From Acidaminococcaceae bacterium (GTDB taxonomy: Bacteria > Bacillota > Negativicutes > Acidaminococcales > Acidaminococcaceae), in the NCBI GenBank assembly GCA_029004715.1, contig JAQVYX010000006.1, forward strand, positions 1 to 43,458: a stretch of 43,458 nt of DNA. The letters are read 5' to 3'. The notes below the pieces were generated by a model. That model did not search any database. It saw only the letters and a program-made list of their open reading frames with translations, and had not been told where the DNA came from. Shown here piece by piece: positions 1 through 7,597 of the stretch. Made by a program: the position numbers and the translations under genes. Numbering within the stretch: the stretch's first letter is position 1; each line of letters opens with the position of its first letter.

Positions 1-299
1 GCAATACGCGGTGCGTTACGCATAGGTCTATAAGCAACCCGCTCAATAATAATACCTGCTATGCCAGCCGCAACCATTGCAAAAATCAAGGCCGGTACAA
101 AAGAAAGCCCCAACATTGTCGTGGCCACAAAACCCATGTAGGCACCTAGCATGTAAATATCACCATGAGCAAAATTGATTAATTTGATGATACCATAAAT
201 CATCGTATAGCCTAATGCGATCAAAGCATAAATGCTACCCAAAGATATACCGTTTATTAGTTGCTGGGCAAATTGCTGGGCAAATGATCCCATATCCAT
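1..299 (-). CDS. livH: Branched-chain amino-acid ABC transporter permease LivH (5' part only)
   Basis: This is the N-terminal 99 codons of a LivH-type inner-membrane permease; the rest lies beyond the left edge. Translation on minus gives MDMGSFAQQFAQQLINGISL followed by a stretch reading GSIYALIALGYTMIYGI and INFAHGDIYMLGAY, the conserved first part of the LivH family. The permease would move leucine, isoleucine or valine (or other amino acids) across the membrane with LivM, driven by LivG/LivF ATPases. The start is the ATG at 299, because an AGGAGG lies 11 nt upstream; an ATG six bases further in is too far from it. The two LivK receptor genes lie upstream on the same strand, so this is a livK-livK-livH order. 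The ORF track omits it because it runs off the window. Confidence 0.92.
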   Translation of the reverse strand, partial: MDMGSFAQQFAQQLINGISLGSIYALIALGYTMIYGIIKLINFAHGDIYMLGAYMGFVATTMLGLSFVPALIFAMVAAGIAGIIIERVAYRPMRNAPRI

Positions 300-333
300 A
301 ATAGTAAATTCCTCCTGCCTTAAAAATGAGTAT

Positions 334-359
334 AGTGGGCTGCTTTAATGCAGCCCACT
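334..359 (-). other. Intergenic stem-loop between livK1 and livH
   Basis: A perfect 10-bp inverted repeat (AGTGGGCTGC, six-base loop, GCAGCCCACT) sits between the livK1 stop and the livH ribosome binding site. On the transcribed minus strand it is not followed directly by a U-tract, whereas on plus it is followed by five T. It therefore looks more like an mRNA-stabilising or partial attenuating hairpin than a full terminator. Such hairpins behind a binding-protein gene commonly let the receptor be made in excess over the permease; that role is inferred here. Confidence 0.7.
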
Positions 360-370
360 TTTTAGACTAA

Positions 371-1540
371 TCAAGGATTAATCTTAGTTCTAAATGTTTG
401 TGCGCCCTCTTTGAATTCAATAATAAAGGCACTCTTTACTGGGTTATGTTGATCATCAAAGGTAACACTACCTGCAACACCATTAAATCCAGCAGTTTTA
501 GCCAAAGCATCTTTAATTTTAACAGTATCAGTGGAATTAGCTGTCTTAATAGCATTGACAACCAACATTGCAGAATCATATGCAAGTGCTGCAAACACGT
601 CCGGTTTTTGATTGTATGCTTTTTTATAAGCCGCAACAAAATCCTTATTTAATTTAGAATCATCTTCTGCAGAATACAAGCTCGAGAAGAAGGTGTTATT
701 CAAAGAAGTTTTACCTGCTATTTCAGGAAGTTTAGAACTATCCCAACCATCTCCACCTGCCATAGGAACGGTAATTCCAATGTCGCGTGCCTGTTTTACA
801 ATCATTCCAACTTCTTGATAATAACCGGGAACATAAATCATATCAGGATTGGTTGCTTTGATCTTAGTTAATGTAGCTTTGAAATCAGTATCTTTTTGTA
901 GATAAGATTCTTTTGCTACAATTGTTCCGCCGCCGTTAGCAAAAGCTATTTCAAAAAATTGCGCTAATCCTTTGGAATAATCGGAAGAATTATCAATCAA
1001 AAGTGCTACTTTTTGAGCTTTCAAGGTGTTTTTAGCAAAAGCAGCCATTACCGTACCCTGGAAAGGATCTATAAAACAAGCTCTGAACATAAAGTCTTTA
1101 GTCTTACCATCTTTTCCAACTGTCACTTGAGGATTAGTTCCCATTGGTGAAATAACTAATACCTTGGCTCCTGTGTTGACAGCCGTAGATGCAATAACTG
1201 CTGAAGAAAGATTAGGTCCAATAACTGCCACTACTTTATCTTGAGCTACCAGCTTTTGCATGGCATTAGTTGCTTCAGCAGCTTCAGATTTATTATCAGC
1301 CACCACTAACTCCATTTTTTTGCCAAGAACGCCGCCCTTAGCATTAACCTGATCAAACGCCAATTTAATGGCATTTTGTGCTGATTTGCCATAACTTGCG
1401 CTACCTCCGGTTAATTCAATATCAGCGCCTACTTTAATGGTATCACTTGCTTTTTTACTACTACCGCCACAACCGGCAAAAACACTGGCTGCTAAAAGCC
1501 CGGCACACATCATGGATAAAACTTTTGTCATTCTTTTCAT
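371..1540 (-). CDS. livK: Branched-chain amino-acid ABC transporter substrate-binding lipoprotein (LivK paralogue 1)
   Basis: This is a 389-residue type I periplasmic binding protein of the LivK/Peripla_BP_6 family. Residues 1-23 form a lipoprotein signal peptide ending in the lipobox FAGC with Cys24 as lipidation site, followed by a Ser/Lys-rich linker. The mature part starts IKVGADIELTGGSASYGKSA and contains GYYQEVGMIVKQARDIG and GGDGWDS, all typical of LivK. It should capture a branched-chain or related amino acid outside the membrane and deliver it to LivHMGF. A GAGGGGGA ribosome binding site precedes the ATG. It is a clear paralogue of the gene immediately upstream, and the pair points to gene duplication with possible change of ligand. 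The actual ligand cannot be read from the sequence. Confidence 0.93.
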   Translation of the reverse strand: MKRMTKVLSMMCAGLLAASVFAGCGGSSKKASDTIKVGADIELTGGSASYGKSAQNAIKLAFDQVNAKGGVLGKKMELVVADNKSEAAEATNAMQKLVAQDKVVAVIGPNLSSAVIASTAVNTGAKVLVISPMGTNPQVTVGKDGKTKDFMFRACFIDPFQGTVMAAFAKNTLKAQKVALLIDNSSDYSKGLAQFFEIAFANGGGTIVAKESYLQKDTDFKATLTKIKATNPDMIYVPGYYQEVGMIVKQARDIGITVPMAGGDGWDSSKLPEIAGKTSLNNTFFSSLYSAEDDSKLNKDFVAAYKKAYNQKPDVFAALAYDSAMLVVNAIKTANSTDTVKIKDALAKTAGFNGVAGSVTFDDQHNPVKSAFIIEFKEGAQTFRTKINP

Positions 1541-1596
1541 TTCTGTTCCCCCTCATTTAGCTCCTAATCTTTATTATCAATCACTACTCTCCTGAT

Positions 1597-1625
1597 ATTT
1601 TATCTATAGAGAGTAAAGAGACCAA
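1597..1625 (-). promoter_or_regulatory. Candidate promoter for livK1, overlapped by an inverted repeat
   Basis: On minus, TTGGTC and TAAAAT are separated by 17 bp, a moderate match to a sigma-A promoter. An inverted repeat TACTCTC / GAGAGTA (outer limits 1585-1615, 17-bp centre) encloses the -10 element, which is where a repressor could bind. The operator role is inferred from position only. Confidence 0.45.
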
Positions 1626-1643
1626 CCTATTTTGAACAAAGAA

Positions 1644-1679
1644 AGCGTCAGATTGAAGTTGTACCCTCAACCCGACGCT
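1644..1679 (-). terminator. Stem-loop terminator or attenuator behind livK2
   Basis: AGCGTC pairs with GACGCT around an imperfect inner stem, 22 bp beyond the livK2 stop. On minus the stem is followed by a T-rich run (TTTCTTTG), consistent with a weak intrinsic terminator separating the two livK genes. Confidence 0.5.
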
Positions 1680-1700
1680 GGATTGAATAAAAGATGTTAA

Positions 1701-2876
1701 TTACAAGGTTATTTTTTCCTTAAATGTTTGTACCCCATCTTTTAATTCAATAATAACGGCTCCGGATACCGGATTATGATCAGCATCTACGGTAAATTTA
1801 CCTGTAGCTACCGGGAAGTCCTTAATTCTGGAAAGTTCTTGAGCAATCTTAACTCCATCAGTACTGCCTGCACGTTTTATTGCTTCAATAACAACCAAGG
1901 CAGCATCATAGCCATGAATACTGAAATTGTCCGGTTCTGCCTTGTATTTAGCTTTATAAGCTTTTATAAAGTTTTGCACGCCAGGCTCTTTATCCTGAGC
2001 AGAATAAGCACTGCAGAAATACGTATTATTTAATGCTTCTTTGCCAGCAATTTCTGCTAACTTCGGAGAATCCCAACCATCAGAACCCAAAATCGGACAA
2101 GTAAGTCCTACTTCTCGAGCTTGTTTTATAATTTTGGAAACTTCTTCATAATAAGCTGGAACATAAATAGCTTCCGGATTGCTAGCTTTAATTTTGGTCA
2201 ATGTTGCTTTGAAATCTACGTCTTTCGCCAAGAAAGCTTCCTTATCAACAACTTGACCACCATTAGCTTCTAAGGTTTTAGTAAACACAGCCGTCAAACC
2301 TTTAGAATATTCGCTGGAAGAGTCAAACAAAATAGCAACTTTTTTAACCTTCAATGTTTTTTCAGCAAAAACTGCCATTACCTTACCTTGGAAAGGATCA
2401 ATAAAACAAGCACGGAAAACAAAAGGTTTTACTTTACCATCTTTACCCACGGTAATTCCAGGTGCTGTTGCTACCGGCGCCATTAACGGCACTTTATTAG
2501 CAGTAGCAATAGGTGCACTAGCTGCTACGCAACCACTAGTTGCTGGTCCTATAAGTACAACCGCGTGATCCGCTGTAATTAGCTTAGTAGCAATATTACC
2601 TGCTTCAGCAGGTTCAGACTTATTATCACCTTGCACTAGCTTAATCTTTTTACCCAATACGCCACCCTTAGCATTAGCCTGCTCAATGGCTAATTGTACT
2701 CCATTTAATGTAGATTTACCGTAATTGGCAACACCGCCGGTCAATTCAAAATGTGCTCCTATTACGATTTCATCACTCTTGGCCGCATCTTTCTTTGCTC
2801 CGCCACAGCCTGCAAACATTGTGGTCATTAGCATAGCAGCACATGTACACCCAACTGCTTTCTTCCATGCTTTCAT
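1701..2876 (-). CDS. livK: Branched-chain amino-acid ABC transporter substrate-binding lipoprotein (LivK paralogue 2)
   Basis: This is a second LivK/Peripla_BP_6 receptor, 391 residues from the ATG at 2876. The ORF track starts at an upstream GTG (2885), but that GTG lies inside the AAGGTGA ribosome binding site, so the ATG is preferred. A lipoprotein signal peptide ends in MFAGC; the mature chain contains IVIGAHFELTGGVANYGKS, VPAYYEEVSKIIKQAREVG and GSDGWDSPKLAEIAGKEALN. It shares most conserved blocks with the next gene (for example ACFIDPFQGKVMA against ACFIDPFQGTVMA) but differs in the segments before and after, so it is an intact diverged copy. It is first in the cluster, with its own consensus promoter, and probably supplies a second ligand specificity to one LivHMGF permease. 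Confidence 0.92.
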   Translation of the reverse strand: MKAWKKAVGCTCAAMLMTTMFAGCGGAKKDAAKSDEIVIGAHFELTGGVANYGKSTLNGVQLAIEQANAKGGVLGKKIKLVQGDNKSEPAEAGNIATKLITADHAVVLIGPATSGCVAASAPIATANKVPLMAPVATAPGITVGKDGKVKPFVFRACFIDPFQGKVMAVFAEKTLKVKKVAILFDSSSEYSKGLTAVFTKTLEANGGQVVDKEAFLAKDVDFKATLTKIKASNPEAIYVPAYYEEVSKIIKQAREVGLTCPILGSDGWDSPKLAEIAGKEALNNTYFCSAYSAQDKEPGVQNFIKAYKAKYKAEPDNFSIHGYDAALVVIEAIKRAGSTDGVKIAQELSRIKDFPVATGKFTVDADHNPVSGAVIIELKDGVQTFKEKITL

Positions 2877-2949
2877 TAGAGTCACCTTTTCTTTCCCCTA
2901 TTTTCTTTTTTAGCTACAATATATTTTCATCTTGTAACTTCTGCCTAAC

Positions 2950-2979
2950 ATTATAAGAAACTATTCACACTCTTGTCAA
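2950..2979 (-). promoter_or_regulatory. Sigma-A type promoter for livK2
   Basis: On minus, a perfect TTGACA and a perfect TATAAT are separated by 18 bp, about 70 nt upstream of the livK2 ATG. Confidence 0.75.
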
Positions 2980-3173
2980 TGTTTTTCTCCAATATTTTGA
3001 ACACCTTCCCTCTTTTTTTGTGAAAACTTGCCAACAACCTTCTCACTTCTAAAGTTGTGTGTATTTAAAGCGGACATGTGTACTATATTTATGTACTTAG
3101 CGTTTTGGCTATGTGCTTTTCATTCTAAGCCTTTTAGGTATATAATGTAGTGAGCATTAGACAGGAGGTCCTT

Positions 3174-3572
3174 ATGAAACTATTCCCACTTTTTTTCATC
3201 GTTCTTGAAGTAATCAATATTTTTTTCTATAAACACTACTATTATTATACCCAATGGATGACGGCACTCCTACGCAATCCTCCCAAGGATAAACTTAGAG
3301 TTGTACTCATTAATAAGATAACCTTACTTTTTATTGCTAATTATATACTACACTTCTTCTTTTTAGCTTACTGTATATATCTTATGTTTAGTGGTAACTG
3401 GCAACCAGGATGCATGCTTTTGCTGCTTGCAACTTTGGAAAGTTTCTCTGTGCAAAAAAACATCGACGGCGTAACAGTTAAACAGGAAAATGGTTTTACC
3501 TATCCCAAAGCTCCTTTTAAGTATTTAATTTCTTCCTTAACTATCTTTATTTTAATAAATCTAGCAAAGTAG
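3174..3572 (+). CDS. Small predicted integral membrane protein, function unknown
   Basis: I do not recognise a family. The product from the ATG at 3174 is 132 residues; this start is chosen over the ORF-track start because AGGAGG lies 5 bp upstream of it. It appears to have four hydrophobic segments (about residues 1-18, 45-68, 74-88 and 113-129), with a very aromatic first loop (KHYYYYTQW) and a basic stretch RNPPKDKLRVVLINK. A TATAAT lies at 3141-3146, with only a poor -35. It is the only plus-strand gene left of the origin, and it ends at a bidirectional terminator shared with the convergent CoA-disulfide reductase gene. The layout suggests an independently transcribed gene; no function can be assigned. 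Confidence 0.65.
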   Translation: MKLFPLFFIVLEVINIFFYKHYYYYTQWMTALLRNPPKDKLRVVLINKITLLFIANYILHFFFLAYCIYLMFSGNWQPGCMLLLLATLESFSVQKNIDGVTVKQENGFTYPKAPFKYLISSLTIFILINLAK

Positions 3573-3611
3573 CATCCTTACGATTATCATCTTTCTATGC
3601 CAAGGTTGTTT

Positions 3612-3663
3612 ATAAGCAAATAAGTGGCCTCCCGAAAAATCGGGAGGCCACTTATTTGCTTAT
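3612..3663. terminator. Bidirectional intrinsic terminator
   Basis: A perfect 24-bp stem with an AAAA loop lies between the convergent stop codons of the small membrane protein and the CoA-disulfide reductase gene. A/T-rich stem bases serve as the U-tract in both directions. Confidence 0.9.
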
Positions 3664-3665
3664 TA

Positions 3666-5363
3666 TTAGTTAAAATTATATTCTGTAACGATTTTTTCCC
3701 TTCCTGTTACTTGGTCTTGGTAATATTCGTAATAACAAATTCCTAAATATGACCCAGACATATTTATAACATTATCATATCCTACATTTTGCAAAGCCAT
3801 AACCGCATTATAGCTTCTTTGTCCTGAACGACAGTACAAATATACAGGTTGATCATGAGGTATTTCCTCTAATCTTCCGCGTAACTCGCTAAGAGGAATA
3901 TTAACTGCATTTTTTAGATGTCCTTTAGCAAATTCATTTTTTTCTCTCACATCCACAATGTAAGCATTACTTTCCACTAGTTCTCTAGTCTTTGCCACTG
4001 GAACTTGTCTATATCTGCCATACAAAAGATTTAGGCCTACAAGTGCGGCAAAATTAACCACATCTTTTGCTGTGCCAAACAAGGGTGCATAGCAAAGCTC
4101 AAGTTCTTTCAAATCCTCAAGTGTGCCCCCCATAGTAATTATTGCCGCAATGACGTCTATGCGTTTGTCCACATTGCCCTTGCCTATAGCTTGAGCACCG
4201 AGTATTTTACCTGTAGGATATTCATATACCAACTTAAAGTGCATAGGATTGCTATTGGGCATGAGTCCAACCTTGTCCCCGGGAATTATATAAACAAAGT
4301 CACAACATATCCCTGCTGCCTTGGCCGCCTTTTCGCTGAGTCCTGTACACGCTGCTCCTAAATCAAATATCTGCACTACTGATGACCCTATGACGCCATT
4401 ATTGTTGTGTGGTACCCCGTACATATGATCAGCTGCTGCTCTTGCCTGTTTTTGTGCCGGACCGGCCAAGGCTAGCCTTGAAGGTTTATGTGTTAATTTG
4501 TTATATACCTCTATAGCATCGCCTACTGCGTAAATATTTTTGTCATTGGTAAGATAATTATGATCTACCTGTATAGCCCCAGTAACTCCAACATTCAAAC
4601 CGGCATCTTTGGCAAGGCTTGTTTCCGGTGCCACTCCAATTGCCATTATTACGGCTTTGGCCGGAACTTGTTTACCTGACTGCAATTCTACAAAGTCTTC
4701 TGTAATTTTTTTAACGCCGTCACTTAAGATAAGACTTACACCCTTGTCCAGCATTTCTTTATGCAAAATTTGGGCCATATCATAATCAAAAGGAGCCATT
4801 ATTTGATCAAGTGCTTCGATAAGACTAACATTTTTACCGGCAAGACGTAGATTTTCAGCTACCTCCACACCAATGAAACCTCCACCAACCACGGCAACAT
4901 CATTAATTTCATTATCAACAATATAACTGTTAAGTTTTTTAATGTCTACTACATTTCTTACTGAAAAAACATTAGTTCCTGTTATGCCTTCAATACTTCT
5001 TGGCAATATAGCATTCGCTCCCGGAGACAAAACCAGCTTGTCATAGGCTTCTTCGTATTCTTCCCCGGTTAGTAAATTTTTAACCACAATTTTTTTTGCT
5101 TCTCTTTTTATTTTTATAACTTCACTATTAACTCTAGCCTCAATGTCATATTGTGCCTTAAAACGCTTGGGGTCCATCATTATAAGCTTGTCACTATCGT
5201 CAACAATACCGCTTAGATAAAAAGGTAGGGAACAGTTAGAAAATGACACATCCGGCCCCTTCTCAAACATTATAACTTCTGCAGCCGCATCTATTCTTCT
5301 TACTCTTGCAGCAACCGATGCGCCTCCTGCTACTCCACCTATTATTAGAACCTTTTTACTCAT
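3666..5363 (-). CDS. FAD-dependent CoA-disulfide reductase with C-terminal rhodanese domain
   Basis: The product is a 565-residue fusion from the ATG at 5363; the ORF track's GTG at 5372 falls inside the GAAGGAG ribosome binding region. The N-terminal 440 residues are a pyridine nucleotide-disulfide oxidoreductase: FAD motif GGVAGGASVAARVRR, redox cysteine in FSNCSLPFYLSG (Cys44), NAD(P)H motif VVGGGFIGVEVAENL, second FAD site YAVGDAIEV, and dimerisation motif CYAPLFGTAKDVVNFAA. The last about 95 residues form a rhodanese domain with active-site loop YLYCRSGQRSYNA. Such CoADR-RHD enzymes reduce CoA disulfide, CoA persulfide or polysulfide with NAD(P)H, linking thiol redox balance to sulfane sulfur. 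The gene stands alone between a bidirectional terminator and lysE, and an inverted repeat GTTTTG/CAAAAC at 5420-5439 lies in its promoter region. Confidence 0.88.
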   Translation of the reverse strand: MSKKVLIIGGVAGGASVAARVRRIDAAAEVIMFEKGPDVSFSNCSLPFYLSGIVDDSDKLIMMDPKRFKAQYDIEARVNSEVIKIKREAKKIVVKNLLTGEEYEEAYDKLVLSPGANAILPRSIEGITGTNVFSVRNVVDIKKLNSYIVDNEINDVAVVGGGFIGVEVAENLRLAGKNVSLIEALDQIMAPFDYDMAQILHKEMLDKGVSLILSDGVKKITEDFVELQSGKQVPAKAVIMAIGVAPETSLAKDAGLNVGVTGAIQVDHNYLTNDKNIYAVGDAIEVYNKLTHKPSRLALAGPAQKQARAAADHMYGVPHNNNGVIGSSVVQIFDLGAACTGLSEKAAKAAGICCDFVYIIPGDKVGLMPNSNPMHFKLVYEYPTGKILGAQAIGKGNVDKRIDVIAAIITMGGTLEDLKELELCYAPLFGTAKDVVNFAALVGLNLLYGRYRQVPVAKTRELVESNAYIVDVREKNEFAKGHLKNAVNIPLSELRGRLEEIPHDQPVYLYCRSGQRSYNAVMALQNVGYDNVINMSGSYLGICYYEYYQDQVTGREKIVTEYNFN

Positions 5364-5487
5364 AACAATCACTCCTTCTTTTATTTCACAATTAATTTAA
5401 CTGAACATATTTAGCCATAGTTTTGTTTCATAGCAAAACAACTTACACTCTTTAAAAATTTCGACGTTATTAGCATATTTTCCTGCT

Positions 5488-6099
5488 TCAAGTAGAAGCT
5501 AAGCTAAATATACCAAACCCAACGATTATAAATCCCGAAATTTTATTTACTAATTTCAACCGTCTCTGACTAAAATTGTGACGTAACACACTTAGTATTC
5601 CGCTTAAACTTAGCCACCAAAGCATGGAGCCAATAAATACCCCAACGACTAAGGAAAATGCTGATATATAATTTACTCCTTTCATACTTAATCCCAATCC
5701 CATAAAAATAGCAGCAAAAGACAAAATTGTTAAGGGATTCGTAATAGTTAAAAACAGTGTAGAAGCATAAGCCTTTAGCAACCCTTCATTTTTTGCCTTT
5801 TCCTCTAAATGGTTAGTCCTTGGTGTAGCTTTAAATGTTTTATACCCTATATAGAGCAAATACAGCCCTCCAACAAAGCGAAGATTAGTTTGATAATCTA
5901 ATAAAAGGACTGATACTGCAGAGACACCAAATACAGCAATAAAACCATATACAGCGTCAGCAGTAGCTGCACCTAACCCTGATATTAAACCGCTTAACAT
6001 TCCATGGGTTAATGTGCGCCTAATACAAAGGACACCAATAGGTCCTACTGGTGCGGCAATAGAGAAGCCTAACACTACCCCTTGGATAAAAAAGTCCAT
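5488..6099 (-). CDS. LysE/RhtB family amino-acid exporter
   Basis: This 203-residue inner-membrane protein has about six hydrophobic segments and the LysE signature near its N-terminus (GFSIAAPVGPIGVLCIRRTL, then GLISGLGAATADAVYGF). The family exports amino acids such as lysine, threonine, homoserine, leucine or cysteine by proton exchange. It starts 3 bp after the stop of an Lrp/AsnC regulator on the same strand, with its ribosome binding site (AAAGGAG) inside the regulator's last codons. The two are therefore co-transcribed, and the regulator probably senses the exported amino acid. The substrate is not determinable here. Confidence 0.88.
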   Translation of the reverse strand: MDFFIQGVVLGFSIAAPVGPIGVLCIRRTLTHGMLSGLISGLGAATADAVYGFIAVFGVSAVSVLLLDYQTNLRFVGGLYLLYIGYKTFKATPRTNHLEEKAKNEGLLKAYASTLFLTITNPLTILSFAAIFMGLGLSMKGVNYISAFSLVVGVFIGSMLWWLSLSGILSVLRHNFSQRRLKLVNKISGFIIVGFGIFSLAST

Positions 6100-6102
6100 T
6101 TG

Positions 6103-6561
6103 CTAACTCCTTTTTATCTCTAAAGGTAATATTGGTGTTTCCTTTACAGTTGAAAGAATTACCATAGTCCTAGTTTTTACACCTGGAAAAGCTTTAAGTT
6201 CCATACTAATAAGCCGTTCTAAATCTTTTGTGCTAGTACAACGTGCCTTAAGAATATAATCAACATCGCCTGCCACATGATAACACTCTAAGATTTCAGG
6301 TAGTTCGTCAATTTTTTTTAATATATTTAAACGTTGCTCAGAATCCTCTATTATTACAGATATCAAGGCTGCTAATCCACAACCTACAGCTTCAGGATTA
6401 ATTATAGCAGAATAACCCTTGATAACCCCGGCTTCCTCCAACTTATGCACTCTATCAGCGGCAGAGGGTGCAGACAAATTTAATAGGGCTCCTAATTCAG
6501 CCCAAGTTGAACGACCTTTAGCCATAAGTTGCTTTAAAAGCTTGTAATCGTTACTATCCAT
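6103..6561 (-). CDS. Lrp/AsnC family transcriptional regulator
   Basis: This is a 152-residue feast/famine regulator. Residues 1-60 hold an AsnC-type helix-turn-helix (LLNLSAPSAADRVHKLEEAGVIKGY), and residues 70-145 hold the RAM effector-binding domain (ECYHVAGDVDYILKARC), which binds an amino acid and mediates octamer assembly. It precedes lysE with a 3-bp gap, a common arrangement in which the Lrp protein activates or represses its own exporter. A strong TATAAT and AGGAGG precede the ATG. Confidence 0.9.
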   Translation of the reverse strand: MDSNDYKLLKQLMAKGRSTWAELGALLNLSAPSAADRVHKLEEAGVIKGYSAIINPEAVGCGLAALISVIIEDSEQRLNILKKIDELPEILECYHVAGDVDYILKARCTSTKDLERLISMELKAFPGVKTRTMVILSTVKETPILPLEIKRS

Positions 6562-6595
6562 CTATAATATCCTCCTATTCGTATGTTTTATATAT

Positions 6596-6624
6596 ATTAT
6601 ACCAAGTATTGCAATGTAAGTAAA
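6596..6624 (-). promoter_or_regulatory. Promoter for the lrp-lysE operon
   Basis: On minus, TTTACT and a perfect TATAAT are spaced by 17 bp, about 35 nt upstream of the lrp ATG. The spacer carries TTGCAA, a palindromic half that might belong to an autoregulatory site. Confidence 0.6.
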
Positions 6625-6669
6625 GTTGTCATTTAATTAAAACCATGCTTAAATTACATATGAAGATAA

Positions 6670-6703
6670 AAATCCAGCAAGGCTATATAGCCTTGCTGGA
6701 TTT
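6670..6703 (-). terminator. Intrinsic terminator behind tRNA-Val
   Basis: A perfect 16-bp stem with a two-base centre lies 10 bp beyond the CCA end of the tRNA. On minus it runs into TTTTTATC, and on plus it is followed by ATTTTTT, so it could also stop readthrough the other way. Confidence 0.85.
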
Positions 6704-6713
6704 ATTTTTTATA

Positions 6714-6790
6714 TGGTGGGGTTACGCGGATTCGAACCGTGGACCTATTCGATGTGAACGAAGCGCTCTAACCAACTGAGCTATAACCCC
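6714..6790 (-). tRNA. tRNA-Val, anticodon CAC
   Basis: The minus strand folds as a 77-nt cloverleaf with an encoded CCA. The acceptor GGGGTTA/TAACCCC, D arm GCTC...GAGC, anticodon loop TTCACAT (anticodon CAC, valine GUG) and T loop TTCGAAT are all present. Two stem positions are mismatched: C27-U43 at the top of the anticodon stem and A50-C64 in the T stem. It has its own promoter and terminator, so it is probably expressed, but its folding may be weakened. Confidence 0.93.
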
Positions 6791-6805
6791 TTTAACACGA
6801 AGATA

Positions 6806-6834
6806 ATTATAACTCTTTTCAAGTAAGATGACAA
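6806..6834 (-). promoter_or_regulatory. Promoter for tRNA-Val
   Basis: On minus, TTGTCA and TATAAT are spaced by 17 bp, with the predicted start about 9 nt before the mature tRNA 5' end. It lies just downstream of the DUF554 stop codon. Confidence 0.75.
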
Positions 6835-6859
6835 GAGCAAAGCTTAATACCAAGTATAA

Positions 6860-7567
6860 TCAACCGACAAAAGTTGCTATCAGTCCTGCAATAATAATAG
6901 CAGGCAATAAATTTCCTAGTCTAATTTGCGCTATTTTTAACATATTAATACTAATTGCAACAATTAGCAGCCCTCCTGTAGCCGTTACTTCTGCTGTCAC
7001 CGTCTGAGACATATACGGGCCGAGAAATCCAGCTAAAGCAGTAATTGAGCCTTGATAAATAGCCACAGAAAAAGCAGATAACAAAACTCCTACCCCCATA
7101 TTTACTGTGAAAATAATCGCGGCAATACCATCTAAAGTAGCTTTAGCATATAGCGTCGTATGATTACCTGTAAGTCCATCTTGTAGGCTACCAACTATTG
7201 CCATCGCACCAACGCAAAACACCAAACTGGCAGCGACAAAACCCTCACCTATTGCGGTTATTGCCTTGTCATCACTGTTTTGCTTATTCCTTATTATTTT
7301 ACTTCCTACCCAATTACCAAAAGTATTTAATCTATCTTCAATATCAAAGGCCTCTCCTATTATTCCACCTATAACCATACTGGCAATTACTATCATTATA
7401 TTCTGCGTTTTTAATGCCATTTGCATACCGATAACGCCTACACACAATGCTATTCCATGCATAACAGTATTTTGCCATTTTTCAGGCAAACCTTTTCGTA
7501 ATACTAAGCCCACACAACCACCTGCTAAAATAGCCAAGGTATTGACAACCGTTCCCATTCCAATCAT
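6860..7567 (-). CDS. DUF554 family membrane protein
   Basis: This 235-residue, strongly hydrophobic protein has about six or seven membrane segments. It has the DUF554 (YdfK/YqgA) signature: GTVVNTLAILAGGCVGLVL at the start, DGIAAIIFTVNMGVGVLLSA in the middle and ATGGLLIVAISINML near the end. The family is a predicted transporter of unknown substrate. It lies 30 bp after parB on the same strand and is probably the last gene of the parAB operon; DUF554 genes next to parB are seen in related bacteria. A role in chromosome partitioning is not implied by sequence. The start is the first ATG; a second in-frame ATG three codons later is possible. Confidence 0.85.
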   Translation of the reverse strand: MIGMGTVVNTLAILAGGCVGLVLRKGLPEKWQNTVMHGIALCVGVIGMQMALKTQNIMIVIASMVIGGIIGEAFDIEDRLNTFGNWVGSKIIRNKQNSDDKAITAIGEGFVAASLVFCVGAMAIVGSLQDGLTGNHTTLYAKATLDGIAAIIFTVNMGVGVLLSAFSVAIYQGSITALAGFLGPYMSQTVTAEVTATGGLLIVAISINMLKIAQIRLGNLLPAIIIAGLIATFVG

Positions 7568-7597
7568 GAAATTACCTGACTTTCCTTTTTTTACAGA

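Noticed and set aside
371-2876. One of the two LivK copies as a pseudogene
   Set aside because: Both are full length, with intact lipoprotein signals, ribosome sites and uninterrupted conserved blocks.
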